Shown here one piece after another: positions 6,861-14,970 of a DNA stretch of 26,561 bases. This DNA is from CACORA01 sp044234625. Lineage in GTDB: Bacteria; Planctomycetota; Planctomycetia; Pirellulales; UBA1268. The first letter of the stretch is position 1, and each line of letters opens with the position of its first letter. The stretch lies in the NCBI GenBank assembly GCA_044234625.1, contig JBIIIP010000039.1:1-26561 (forward strand), read 5' to 3'. Below the pieces are notes generated by a model, which saw only the letters and a list, made by a program, of their open reading frames with translations, searched no databases and was not told the origin of the DNA. Position numbers and translations under genes: made by a program.

Positions 6861-7785
6861 CGCAGCGCCGGCGCTGCCGCCAGCCCCGCACCGCGGCGAT
6901 CAGGCCGGCCCCGGCGGCCATGGCGACCGTGCCCGGCTCAGGGAGGGCGTAGAAGTCTGCCTGCACCAGGGCCACCTGCCAGCCGGCATCGGCGGGGCAA
7001 TTGCTGGCGAAGTTCGCGTTCGTGAGGCGGATCTGCAGGGAGTTCAGCGTCAATGAGGTGGGAAACGAGAGGACCGCCACGGTGGGCACGAGCGTGGAAA
7101 AATAATTGGTGCTCGTGCCCGTGAACGACAGCCCGCCGGGCACCAGCAGCGGCAGACCCGATGCCGGCGTGTAGGTTGGCGTCACGAGCGTCTGGGCCGA
7201 GGGCGAAACGTATTGCGACCACGTCGGGTTCGCCGTCGGAAAGGCGGCATCGACGCTGGCCACGGTGCCCTGCTGGAAGCTCGTGCCGGAAATGCCGAGA
7301 AACGGGCCGCCGTTGATGCTGTACGTGATCTGCCCGGTGGCGATCGGGTAGGCCAGCGAACCGCGGGGCAGGTTGAAGGCATGCACGAGGCTCAGTCGGA
7401 TCGTGTCGATCTGCTCCACTTCGGGGGGCAGCAGTGGATCGATGTTGATCGTGCCGCTCGTCAGGTGGTTGCCCGTCCAGGCGAAGGTGCCGCTCACGGG
7501 CATCGAGGCGACCGTCCAGCGGTTGCTGTTGTTTGCGTCGTGCTTCCAACGATTCCCTGACGGCGGCAGGAACGACGACGAGAAGGCAACGGGCGTCGGC
7601 GTCCAGCCCTGCGGCCCGAGGGCGAAGTCGAACTGGTCGTCGACGACGATCGGGGCCGCGCCGCCCATCGGCATGAAGAGCAGCATCGCGAGCGCGACCA
7701 CCACGAACACGCACGAGAGCCAGAGGCCGCCCGCCAAGGCCGGAGCAATCCTTCGGCAGTCGATCATGAGTCGCTGAAAGATCAC
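6832..7785 (-). CDS. PEP-CTERM sorted exported protein
   Basis: This is a 317-aa secreted protein of unknown function. A long N-terminal signal with hydrophobic core (about 17-37) is followed by a beta-rich body of Gly/Thr/Ser/Pro. The C-terminus has the tripartite PEP-CTERM signal: LPEPGTVAM, a hydrophobic segment, then a basic cluster WRQRRR, plus a short tail. In this family the signal is processed by exosortase. The start is GTG at 7785, with GGAGGT five nucleotides upstream. It lies 90 bp downstream of another PEP-CTERM gene. A 12-nt word shared with the other two PEP-CTERM leaders (7819-7830) lies 34 nt upstream of the start. Its 3' end overlaps the convergent BBP7 gene by 29 bp. Confidence 0.85.
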   Translation of the reverse strand: MIFQRLMIDCRRIAPALAGGLWLSCVFVVVALAMLLFMPMGGAAPIVVDDQFDFALGPQGWTPTPVAFSSSFLPPSGNRWKHDANNSNRWTVASMPVSGTFAWTGNHLTSGTINIDPLLPPEVEQIDTIRLSLVHAFNLPRGSLAYPIATGQITYSINGGPFLGISGTSFQQGTVASVDAAFPTANPTWSQYVSPSAQTLVTPTYTPASGLPLLVPGGLSFTGTSTNYFSTLVPTVAVLSFPTSLTLNSLQIRLTNANFASNCPADAGWQVALVQADFYALPEPGTVAMAAGAGLIAAVRGWRQRRRCVTSGPPARA

Positions 7786-7818
7786 GGCACACCTCCACAG
7801 GGCACGGGTGAGTGGTGT

Positions 7819-7830
7819 GGCATCCGCTGC
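7819..7830 (-). promoter_or_regulatory. 12-nt leader word, upstream of the 7785 gene
   Basis: GCAGCGGATGCC (minus strand) lies 34 nt upstream of the GTG start. The identical word is 33 nt upstream of the PEP-CTERM starts at 8646 and 9808 (8679-8690 and 9841-9852). It lies just 5' of the ribosome binding site, so it would be transcribed. Confidence 0.5.
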
Positions 7831-7833
7831 CGC

Positions 7834-7877
7834 GATCGCAGCCGCGTCGTGGCGGCGGCGCTGGCCGGGCTGCGATC
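7834..7877. repeat. 10-bp inverted repeat between two PEP-CTERM genes
   Basis: GATCGCAGCC (7834-7843) pairs perfectly with GGCTGCGATC (7868-7877). It overlaps the stop codon of the upstream gene (7876-7878) and precedes the leader of the next. It could be a U-tract-less terminator or a processing hairpin between two co-directional genes. Confidence 0.5.
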
Positions 7878-8646
7878 AACCAGGCACGGCAGCGGACAGG
7901 TGACGGGCCCAGCGACGCCGCAACAGCAAGACGCTCCCGCAGAGCGCCCCGGATCCGGCCAGGGCGATGCTGCCCGGCTCGGGCACGCACTCGACCACGC
8001 CCTTGATCTGGATTTCCTCCACGTCCCAGGCGATGCCCGACGGCACAAGCGCGGGGTCGCGGATGTTGCCCAGAAAACGGAACTGCACGTCGTTGCCGAG
8101 CCCCGCGGCCAGTGTGAAGGCGCTGCTGATAAAGTTCGGCCCAGACGACTGGCCCTGGAAGGCGAAGCCGTCGGTCAGCAACGGCGTCGGGGATGTCATC
8201 AGCGCGGGATCGAAGGTCGGGGCCACGTCGCCCCCCTGTGTGCTCCACAAGGGCACCGCCTGCCACGACAAGCCGTCATCGAGCGAATACTGCACCTGCC
8301 CCGCGCCGCCGAGATAATTCGGATCGAGCGGAGGGGCAGGCAGCCCGAAGTTGAACTTGTGGCCGTTGTTGAGGTTGAACGTCAGCGTGCCCTGGGGGTC
8401 CGTGACGGTGAAACACGGCGAGTAGAGATAGGCGGTCGCCGCGCTGGAGCCGGTACTGAAGAACTTCCAACTCCCTTCGTTCGCTGTCTGTTTCGACCAG
8501 GCCCAATCGTCGAGATCGGAGTACCAGCCGCCGTCGCTGTTGTTGAAGTTGTATTCCTGGATATCCGTCGCCCGGGCTGTCGCCGGCACGCCGAGGGGCA
8601 GAGCTGTCGCCCCTGCCAGGGCGAAGAAAAACAAGGCCTTCCGCAT
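7876..8646 (-). CDS. PEP-CTERM sorted exported protein
   Basis: This is a 256-aa secreted protein. The signal peptide is MRKALFFFALAGATALPLGV with a likely cleavage after ATARA. The body is rich in Asp, Asn, Gly and aromatic residues (YNFNNSDGGWYSDLDDWAW), reminiscent of a beta-sandwich, but no named domain is recognised. The C-terminus is VPEPGSIALAGSGALCG, a hydrophobic segment, then LLLRRRWAR, a clear PEP-CTERM signal. The ATG at 8646 has GGAGG seven nucleotides upstream. The leader carries copy A of the structured element and a U-tract hairpin. The three PEP-CTERM proteins here do not resemble each other in their bodies, so they are probably different cargoes of the same exosortase rather than recent duplicates. 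Confidence 0.87.
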   Translation of the reverse strand: MRKALFFFALAGATALPLGVPATARATDIQEYNFNNSDGGWYSDLDDWAWSKQTANEGSWKFFSTGSSAATAYLYSPCFTVTDPQGTLTFNLNNGHKFNFGLPAPPLDPNYLGGAGQVQYSLDDGLSWQAVPLWSTQGGDVAPTFDPALMTSPTPLLTDGFAFQGQSSGPNFISSAFTLAAGLGNDVQFRFLGNIRDPALVPSGIAWDVEEIQIKGVVECVPEPGSIALAGSGALCGSVLLLRRRWARHLSAAVPG

Positions 8647-8830
8647 GGGAATTCCTCCGGCCAGGAGTCGCGAACGACGGCATCCGCTGCGCCCACGGGC
8701 GCGCCGACATGGCTGAAGGCGCAACAAAAAGGCCGCTGTGAACGACCGCGTTTCCACGGTCACCCACGTCGGCCTACGCTGCGCCGGGGCTTCGGATAGA
8801 GCCGAAGAGCCCAGCAACTCGTCTTCCGAG
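8647..8830 (-). promoter_or_regulatory. Structured leader with element copy A
   Basis: The element core is at 8771-8830, ending 125 nt from the start codon. In order on the minus strand it contains CGGAAGACGAGT, a strong hairpin (GGGC...TTCGG / CCGAA...GCCC) and GCGCAGCGTAGGCCG. Next come a U-tract hairpin (8726-8774), a second GC-rich hairpin (TTGCGCC / GGCGCGC, about 8700-8724), the 12-nt word GCAGCGGATGCC (8679-8690) and the ribosome binding site. GCGCAGCGTAGGCCGAC in the core and GCGCAGCGGATGCCGTC near the SD are imperfect direct repeats. Confidence 0.6.
8726..8774 (-). terminator. Terminator-like hairpin in the leader of the 8646 gene
   Basis: On the minus strand GGCCG (8770-8774) pairs with CGGCC (8731-8735). 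Inner stems GTG/CAC and GACCG/CGGTC extend it, and five U follow (8726-8730). It lies 80 nt upstream of the start codon and directly downstream of the conserved element, as expected for transcription attenuation. Confidence 0.55.
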
Positions 8831-8929
8831 AATGGTCGCCAGGACGTTCGTGCGAGAGATGAACTCTCACGACCGCCCCGGCTCTGTCCAACCGTTCGCG
8901 CCGCGACCCCATGAAGGCAAGCGTCGGGA

Positions 8930-9808
8930 TCAGAAGGCCTCTGTTTCTGCTCTTTTCACCGGGTTTCCTCGACCGGACACCCGCCGCATGACTCGGAGGA
9001 TGGCCAGCGATCCCGCTCCGCAGGCGGCCAGGAACAGGGCGGCGGGCTCCGGCACGGCCGCGATCACGCTGTCCGGGCCGGTGCCGAGCCCAAACACGGC
9101 CCGCGGCACGATGTGCGATTCGTCGAAGTGGCCGACCTTCGTGAACGTGAACCGGGCGTGGTTCTGCACGAGAAACTCGTCGCGGAGGTTGCCCACGGGC
9201 ACGATGTTGCCGTCCTTGTAGATCGAGAAGGCGATCATCGTCGATCCTTTTCCGACGATCGACGGGTCGAAGCCGTTGCCCGGAAGCTTTGAGTTGCCCA
9301 CCGTGCCGATCCCGAACCCGAGGAGCGGCGCCATGAGCGGATCCATCGGGCGAAACTGCCAGGTCTGGTCGCCGGCCTTGGTGGCCTTGAGGTCGGAGTC
9401 GAGATGAGGCGGATGGGGCGGGATGCCGGTGGCCAGCGTGTAGGTGCCCGTTCCGCCTGCCACGGCAGGCGGTGTGTAGTTGTAGGGATCGTCGAGGGCA
9501 TCGCTGATCACCTGCCAAACCTTCCCCGCCGCCGACTCATACGCCAGCGTCGGCCGTGACGTGCCATCGAAGATGTCGAAATAGAAACTGCTCAGCACGT
9601 CGTCGGCAGCGGTCGAATCGACCGGCGAGGTGTTGAACAGATCGATCGTGAGCGTGCCGCCGACGATGGCGAGATCGGCCTGGAATTGCACCGGATTCCC
9701 CGCCGCCGACGTTCCCGAAGCGATGAAAGTGACGCCGGCGGAGGCCGGAGAGAAAGACACGACGCACAGCCACGCGAACAAGATGAAACCGCAGACACGG
9801 ACGACCAT
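8930..9808 (-). CDS. PEP-CTERM sorted exported protein
   Basis: This is a 292-aa secreted protein. The signal sequence is MVVRVCGFILFAWLCVVSFS with probable cleavage near SAG. The body has no recognised domain and is rich in short hydrophobic strands (LTIDLFN, SSFYFDIFDG, TMIAFSIY). The C-terminus is VPEPAALFLAACGAGSLAI followed by LRVMRRVSGR, a PEP-CTERM signal with an extra acidic tail. The ATG at 9808 is chosen for GAGGAG seven nucleotides upstream; an in-frame ORF to 9859 lacks a signal peptide. The leader has element copy B and the 12-nt word. Between its stop and the next gene's leader a hairpin (CGTG...GAGAG/CTCTC...CACG, 8849-8871) may end its transcript. Confidence 0.85.
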   Translation of the reverse strand: MVVRVCGFILFAWLCVVSFSPASAGVTFIASGTSAAGNPVQFQADLAIVGGTLTIDLFNTSPVDSTAADDVLSSFYFDIFDGTSRPTLAYESAAGKVWQVISDALDDPYNYTPPAVAGGTGTYTLATGIPPHPPHLDSDLKATKAGDQTWQFRPMDPLMAPLLGFGIGTVGNSKLPGNGFDPSIVGKGSTMIAFSIYKDGNIVPVGNLRDEFLVQNHARFTFTKVGHFDESHIVPRAVFGLGTGPDSVIAAVPEPAALFLAACGAGSLAILRVMRRVSGRGNPVKRAETEAF

Positions 9809-9992
9809 GGGCGAACTCCTCGCTGGAGCCACGAACCGACGGCATCCGCTGCGCCTCATGCGCGCCGACGTGCATTTCGGCGCAACGACATCGCTCGATC
9901 CACGGTGACGCGCTTGGAGCGATCACCTGGTCGGCCTACGCTGCGCCGGGGCTTCGGAAAGAGCCGAAGAGCCCAGCCACTCGTCTTCCGAG
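9809..9992 (-). promoter_or_regulatory. Structured leader with element copy B
   Basis: The core at 9933-9992 differs from copy A at only 2 of 60 positions and is also exactly 125 nt from the start codon. The next segment differs from copy A: a hairpin GGTGA...TCACC (9904-9927) replaces the U-tract terminator and no U-tract follows. Further on the GCGCC/GGCGC hairpin and the word GCAGCGGATGCC (9841-9852) return. Confidence 0.6.
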
Positions 9993-10060
9993 CAACCTGC
10001 CACGGCGGCCGCGCGAACCTGCGTGTTCTCGCGCCCGTCCCGGCATCCCAAGCCTGATGC

Positions 10061-10099
10061 CGGGAGCCGGCCGCGGGCAAGCGGAGCGGCCGGCTCCCG
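10061..10099. repeat. 14-bp perfect inverted repeat
   Basis: CGGGAGCCGGCCGC (10061-10074) pairs without mismatch with GCGGCCGGCTCCCG (10086-10099), with an 11-nt loop. It lies between divergent transcripts and is flanked by another hairpin that shares its first arm (10056-10064), so alternative pairings are possible. Confidence 0.75.
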
Positions 10100-10108
10100 C
10101 GGAATTTG

Positions 10109-10129
10109 CCGGCCCCGGCGGCCGGTTTT
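10109..10129 (+). terminator. Terminator-like hairpin upstream of the HerA-like ATPase gene
   Basis: CCGGCC pairs with GGCCGG around a 5-nt loop and is followed by TTTT on the plus strand. No plus-strand gene ends nearby, so if real it would act as an attenuator or insulate the gene at 10212. Confidence 0.35.
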
Positions 10130-10211
10130 GTCCGTGGACACCTCCCGCTGGTTTGCAGGAACGAGGCGGCGGAAGTTGAATGGTCAGGCTCTCACCGCGG
10201 AGAAATGCCCC

Positions 10212-12101
10212 ATGGCCTCGCGCCGCAAACAATCCACCACGCCCGGCGCCGCCGCCGGCCCCACGCCGGCCGTGTCGGGCGTCGCCGATATCGAGGGGCT
10301 CGGCGTGTTCTATCTCGGCCGCACGGTCGATCCCGCCACGGGCGCTGTCCGTCCCGATCCGCTCCTCATCGATGCCAAGCGGTTCACCACCCACGCCGTG
10401 TGCGTGGGCATGACGGGCAGCGGCAAGACGGGCCTGCTCATCGATCTCATCGAAGAGGCCGCTCTCGACGGCATTCCCACGCTGGTCGTCGACCCGAAGG
10501 GGGATCTCGCCAACGTGCTCCTCTCTTTCCCCGACCTGGCCGTGGCCGACTTTTTGCCCTGGGTGGAGCGCGACGCCGCCGCGCGGGACGGAATCACCGT
10601 CGACGAACTCGCCGCGCGGACGGCGAAGAAATGGGCCGAGGGCCTGGCGGCGAGCGGCCAATCGGCCGACCGCATCCGCCGGCTCCGCGATGCCGTCGAC
10701 ATGGCCGTCTACACGCCCGGCAGCCGGACGGGCCGGCCGCTGGCGATGCTCGGCAGCCTCGAGGCTCCCCCCGAGCATGTGATCGCCGACGCGGAAGCCC
10801 GGCGGGAACGCATCGAGTCGCTCGTGTCGGGCATCCTCGCGCTGGTGGGGATCGACGGCGAGCCCGGCGCGAGCCGCGAGCACGTGCTCCTGGCGGCGAT
10901 CGTCGATGCCTTGTGGCGCAGTGGCCAGAGGGTCGATTTCGGCACGCTCGTGCGGTCGATTCCCGCGCCGCCGATCGAGCGGATCGGATTTCTCGACCTG
11001 GAGAATTTCTTTCCGGCGGGCGACCGCTTCCAGCTCGCCAGCCGGCTCAACACCGTGGCCGCCGCGCCTGGATTTGACGCCTGGCTGGAGGGCGAGCCGC
11101 TCGACGTGGGCCGGCTCCTGTGGACCGCGTCGGGCAAGCCGCGGGTGAGCGTGGTGTCGATCGCGCATCTTTCCGACGCGCAGCGGATGGCGTTCGTCAC
11201 GCTCCTCGCCGGCCAGACGGTGGCCTGGATGCGCACACAGGGAGGCACGTCTTCGCTGAAGGCGCTGTTTCTCATGGACGAGGTGTTCGGCTACCTGCCT
11301 CCCACCGCCAACCCGCCGAGCAAGACCCCGCTGCTCACGCTGCTCAAGCAGGCGCGGGCCTACGGCCTCGGGATCGTGCTGGCGACGCAGAACCCCGTCG
11401 ATCTCGACTACAAGGGGCTGTCGAACGCCGGGCTCTGGTTTCTCGGCAGGCTGCAGACCGCCCGCGACAAGGCCCGCGTGCTCGACGGGCTGGAGGGAGC
11501 GGCCTCGACGGCCGGCGCGGCATTCGATCGCGGGGCGGTCGACCGGCTGCTCTCGGGGCTGGGGCAACGGATGTTTCTCATGCACAGCGTGCATGAAGAC
11601 GGCGAGACCGTGTTCCAGACCCGCTGGACGATGGCGTATCTGCGCGGCCCGCTGCTCCGCGAGGAGATCCGCCGGCTCACGGCCGCCGTCGAGCCGCCCG
11701 CCCCCGCGGCGGTGGTGCCGCGGGGACCGGCCGTCGGCGGGCCGCGGCCGATCCTGCCGCCCGGCGTGCGCGAGGTGTTTTTCGCCCCCGGGAGGCCGCC
11801 GGCGGCCGACGCCGAGGTGCACTACGCGCCGGCCATCCTCGGTCGGGCGCGGGTGCGGTATGCACGGGCCGGCACGCGGATCGACGTCGATCGCGAGGTG
11901 ATCTGCATGGCACCGGCCGGCGATTCGCTGGGCGAATCGGCCTGGGAGCAGGGGCGGCAGCTCGACGAGGCCCCGACCGTGGAGCCGGCGCCGCGGTCCG
12001 GCACGTTCGCTGGCCACGGCCCTGAAAAACCACCTCGCCCGCACCGCGAAGCTCACCGTGTGGCGGGCTGGTGCGATCGACGCGGTCTCGCAGCCGGATG
12101 A
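10212..12101 (+). CDS. HerA/DUF853-like ATPase, N-terminal part of a frameshifted gene
   Basis: This is a 629-aa FtsK/HerA-type P-loop ATPase. Walker A is GMTGSGKT (66-73), then TLVVDPKGD, and Walker B LFLMDEVFGY lies at about 352-361. The family-typical GIVLATQNPVDLDYKGLSNAG and FLGRLQTARDK follow. Proteins of this group are hexameric DNA or protein translocases, but this branch has no settled function. The ATG at 10212 has GGAGA upstream. From about residue 600 the frame runs into unrelated Pro/Arg/His-rich sequence and stops at 12101. The family-like continuation LATALKNHLARTAKLTVW starts at 12010 in the next frame and runs to 12603. The gene is therefore split; see finding. Confidence 0.85.
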   Translation: MASRRKQSTTPGAAAGPTPAVSGVADIEGLGVFYLGRTVDPATGAVRPDPLLIDAKRFTTHAVCVGMTGSGKTGLLIDLIEEAALDGIPTLVVDPKGDLANVLLSFPDLAVADFLPWVERDAAARDGITVDELAARTAKKWAEGLAASGQSADRIRRLRDAVDMAVYTPGSRTGRPLAMLGSLEAPPEHVIADAEARRERIESLVSGILALVGIDGEPGASREHVLLAAIVDALWRSGQRVDFGTLVRSIPAPPIERIGFLDLENFFPAGDRFQLASRLNTVAAAPGFDAWLEGEPLDVGRLLWTASGKPRVSVVSIAHLSDAQRMAFVTLLAGQTVAWMRTQGGTSSLKALFLMDEVFGYLPPTANPPSKTPLLTLLKQARAYGLGIVLATQNPVDLDYKGLSNAGLWFLGRLQTARDKARVLDGLEGAASTAGAAFDRGAVDRLLSGLGQRMFLMHSVHEDGETVFQTRWTMAYLRGPLLREEIRRLTAAVEPPAPAAVVPRGPAVGGPRPILPPGVREVFFAPGRPPAADAEVHYAPAILGRARVRYARAGTRIDVDREVICMAPAGDSLGESAWEQGRQLDEAPTVEPAPRSGTFAGHGPEKPPRPHREAHRVAGWCDRRGLAAG

Positions 12102-12599
12102 ATCCGAGGCCGACTTCCGCGTGCGGATCACACAGCGCGTGAAGGAGTGGCGCGACGCCGAGATCGAGCGCATCCGCGATCGCCATGCGGCCAAGCTCGC
12201 CACGCTCACCGAGCGGATCGAGCGGGCCCGGCAGAAGGTCGAGCGCGAAAAGGCGGAGGCCAAGAACCAATCGATGCAGACCTACGTGTCGATCGGCTCG
12301 GCCGTGATCGGCGCCCTGCTCGGCCGGAAGATGGCCAGCTCCACGAACATCGGCAAGGCGGCCTCCTCGATGCGGTCGGCCAGCCGCGCCGCCCGCCAGC
12401 AGGCCGATGTGGCCCACGCCGAGGAGAGCTTGGCATCGCTCGAGGAGAGAAGGCTCACGCTCGAGGACGAGATTGCCACCGAGCTCGACCGCGTGCGGAT
12501 GGAGACGGCACCCGAGCGGATTGAGCTCGAGGAGGTCGAAATCCCGGCGCGGAAGAGCGACATCGTCGTCGAGGATGTCGTGCTCGCATGGGTGCCGGC

Positions 12600-12603
<4 letters not shown>
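12058..12603 (+). CDS. C-terminal part of the frameshifted HerA-like ATPase
   Basis: This 181-aa frame, counted from a GTG at 12058, is best read as the tail of the ATPase; its coherent coding sequence begins at about 12010. It is strongly helical: ESEADFRVRITQRVKEW, then a charged coiled coil with AEIERIRDRHAAKLATLTER, a Gly/Ser patch (IGSAVIGALLGRK) and a second coiled coil to WVPA. This is the usual C-terminal architecture of this ATPase group. No ribosome binding site precedes the GTG, which argues against an independent gene. Its stop overlaps the start of purU (ATGA), indicating one transcript. Whether the break is real, a sequencing error or a recoding site cannot be decided from the sequence. 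Confidence 0.7.
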
Positions 12604-13463
<860 letters not shown>

Positions 13464-13491
13464 GGCCCGCACGGCATGGCACCGCGGCGTT

Positions 13492-14145
13492 TCATTCCGA
13501 CCGGATGAGCGCTCGCACGCGTTGAATGGCCCGCATCCGCATCCGTGAGACCGTGCCTTCGCAGACCCCAAGGGTCGTCGCGATCGCCGTCTGGCTCTTT
13601 CCCTGCATGAGCATGCGAAGCACCGCTGCCAACGGTGGCTCGAGCCGCTCGAGCGCCTTTTCGAGCAGCGTGATCCGCTCCGTGACATCCCCCATCGCCG
13701 CATCCGCGTCATTGGCCTGCGCGGCTGCCGGCGGCTCTGGAAAACCGTGCCGCTCGCCATCGAACTGGGAAAATGGCGTGACGAACCGAGAGCGGCTCCG
13801 AGTCTTCCGGGCGACGTCCCGCGCGCGTTCCTTGGCCAGCCAGACAAGGTACGCCGTTCCTGGCTCACCGGCACCCCGGCATGCGGTCGGGCAGAATGGC
13901 GCGACGGCCCGTCCGGCCTGTCCCCGGCCTACGAGTCGACGCAGATGATCGAACACCAATGACACCGCTTCATCGACGGCAGCGGGGTCGTCGATGCGCT
14001 GGCGGTGCAGCACCTGCCGAGCCGACCCTTCGATCAACTCACGGCTGTGGCGGAGCAGTTCCTCCAGATGGCATTCCGCGCTCGTCGACTGCCACGAGAG
14101 CAGCAGCGTCGTAAGATCGTGATGACCTCGATCCAAACGAGTCAT
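13492..14145 (-). CDS. ECF-type RNA polymerase sigma factor
   Basis: This is a 217-aa sigma-70 family protein resembling the planctomycete TIGR02999-type ECF factors. The N-terminal part has DLTTLLLSWQ and a degenerate region 2 (about 15-100, with VFDHLRRL). A basic linker (KERARDVARKTRSRSRF) leads to region 4 (about 160-215), with a recognisable helix-turn-helix in LMQGKSQTAIATTLGV plus CEGTVSRMRMRA. The ATG at 14145 is chosen because GAGGG lies six nucleotides upstream; the frame remains open to 14253 without a good start. No anti-sigma gene adjoins it. It is divergent from the small protein gene at 14326. Region 2 is weak, so binding to core polymerase is inferred from the family. Confidence 0.82.
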   Translation of the reverse strand: MTRLDRGHHDLTTLLLSWQSTSAECHLEELLRHSRELIEGSARQVLHRQRIDDPAAVDEAVSLVFDHLRRLVGRGQAGRAVAPFCPTACRGAGEPGTAYLVWLAKERARDVARKTRSRSRFVTPFSQFDGERHGFPEPPAAAQANDADAAMGDVTERITLLEKALERLEPPLAAVLRMLMQGKSQTAIATTLGVCEGTVSRMRMRAIQRVRALIRSE

Positions 14146-14325
14146 CCCATGCCCTCTTCCTGCGGGAGGATTCCCCAACTCCAGCGGCATGATGACACCG
14201 GCCGAGGCACCGTTGGTCACCGATAAATCGACGCTTCGCCGTTTTGCGCGCAAGACTCCGGAACGACATGCGTATCCTCCTCAGGAGGGGGGCGTTGTTT
14301 GGCCTTATGAGAGGAGGGTGCGCCC

Positions 14326-14772
14326 ATGCCCGTCGATGTTCGGTGGTGTTCGGAAATGCTCGACCAGGAGGGTGTGCGGCATCACGTCGATGCCGAGGAA
14401 AACGCGGTGCGAATCGTGTTCATCACCCGTACCTACCGCAATCTGCGCGACGAGAACTTCGCCATCGTACGGCTGGAGACGCCGGACGATGGCACGCGTT
14501 GCCGCGTGTCGATCGAGCGGGCTTTCGCCTGTGAAGATGATGTCGCGTCGGTTGCTCTGACGGCCTGTCGGCTTGCCGCTGCCACGCCCCTGGTGAATGC
14601 GGAGATCGACAGCGATTTCGGCAACCTCCGGCTTGTCGTGGAGACCGTGGTCGAGGACGGGAGCCTCACCCGGCTCCAGTTGATGTCGATGATCGATCGC
14701 ATCGTCGAGGCGGCGGAGCTATGGCACGGCCCCATGGCGAACGTACCGAATCCGAAGCAGACGGCTGCCTGA
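14326..14772 (+). CDS. Small YbjN / type III chaperone-like protein
   Basis: This 148-aa soluble protein has alternating strands and helices and no signal or membrane segment. The C-terminal half, DFGNLRLVVETVVEDGSLTR followed by LQLMSMIDRIVEAAEL, resembles the YbjN/Tir-chaperone-like fold, in which a strand pair precedes a long helix. The resemblance is at pattern level only. The start is firm: GGAGGG seven nucleotides before the ATG at 14326. The 180-bp spacer shared with the divergent sigma factor contains CCTCC-TCA-GGAGG at 14276-14288, a small palindrome that could mask the ribosome binding site. Function is unknown. Confidence 0.65.
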   Translation: MPVDVRWCSEMLDQEGVRHHVDAEENAVRIVFITRTYRNLRDENFAIVRLETPDDGTRCRVSIERAFACEDDVASVALTACRLAAATPLVNAEIDSDFGNLRLVVETVVEDGSLTRLQLMSMIDRIVEAAELWHGPMANVPNPKQTAA

Positions 14773-14970
14773 GGCTGCACCAGGGACACCCCATGACCCA
14801 CGGCCAAATGATAGAATCGCAGCGGGTGCCCGCCACGGAAGCGAGTGACCAACGGTGCCGAGGCGTGCGGAAAACTAACGCCGGTTCGGTAGCCTGCGCG
14901 AGGGTCGTCGGTATCCGAAGTGGAACGCGTTGGCTTGGGGGTTTCGGTATCAGCACCTTGTGGACACATC

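Larger units (their letters stand above)
9993..10211. other. Gene-free divergent region with strong palindromes
   Basis: This part of the 403-bp gap between the PEP-CTERM gene and the ATPase gene has no credible ORF. It holds three consecutive hairpins: CCCGGCATC/GATGCCGGG (10039-10064), a 14-bp perfect palindrome (10061-10099) and a terminator-like hairpin (10109-10129). The ribosome binding site of the ATPase is GGAGA at about 10199-10203. Confidence 0.6.

Noticed and set aside
8647..8830. Leader element as a cyclic-di-GMP, SAM/SAH, cobalamin, glycine or fluoride riboswitch
   Set aside because: The conserved blocks CGGAAGACGAGT and GCAGCGTA do not match the conserved cores of those classes as I know them; a covariance search would be needed to exclude remote relatives.
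12020..12035. Programmed -1 frameshift at the CTGAAAAAC run in the ATPase
   Set aside because: The frames require a +1 (or -2) change, not -1, and family-like sequence (LATALKNH) already begins upstream of the A run.
9936..12263. 775-codon open frame on the minus strand across the ATPase gene
   Set aside because: It lies antisense to a clear P-loop ATPase, is rich in Arg/His/Gly as expected from a GC-rich shadow frame, and has no start signal or domain.
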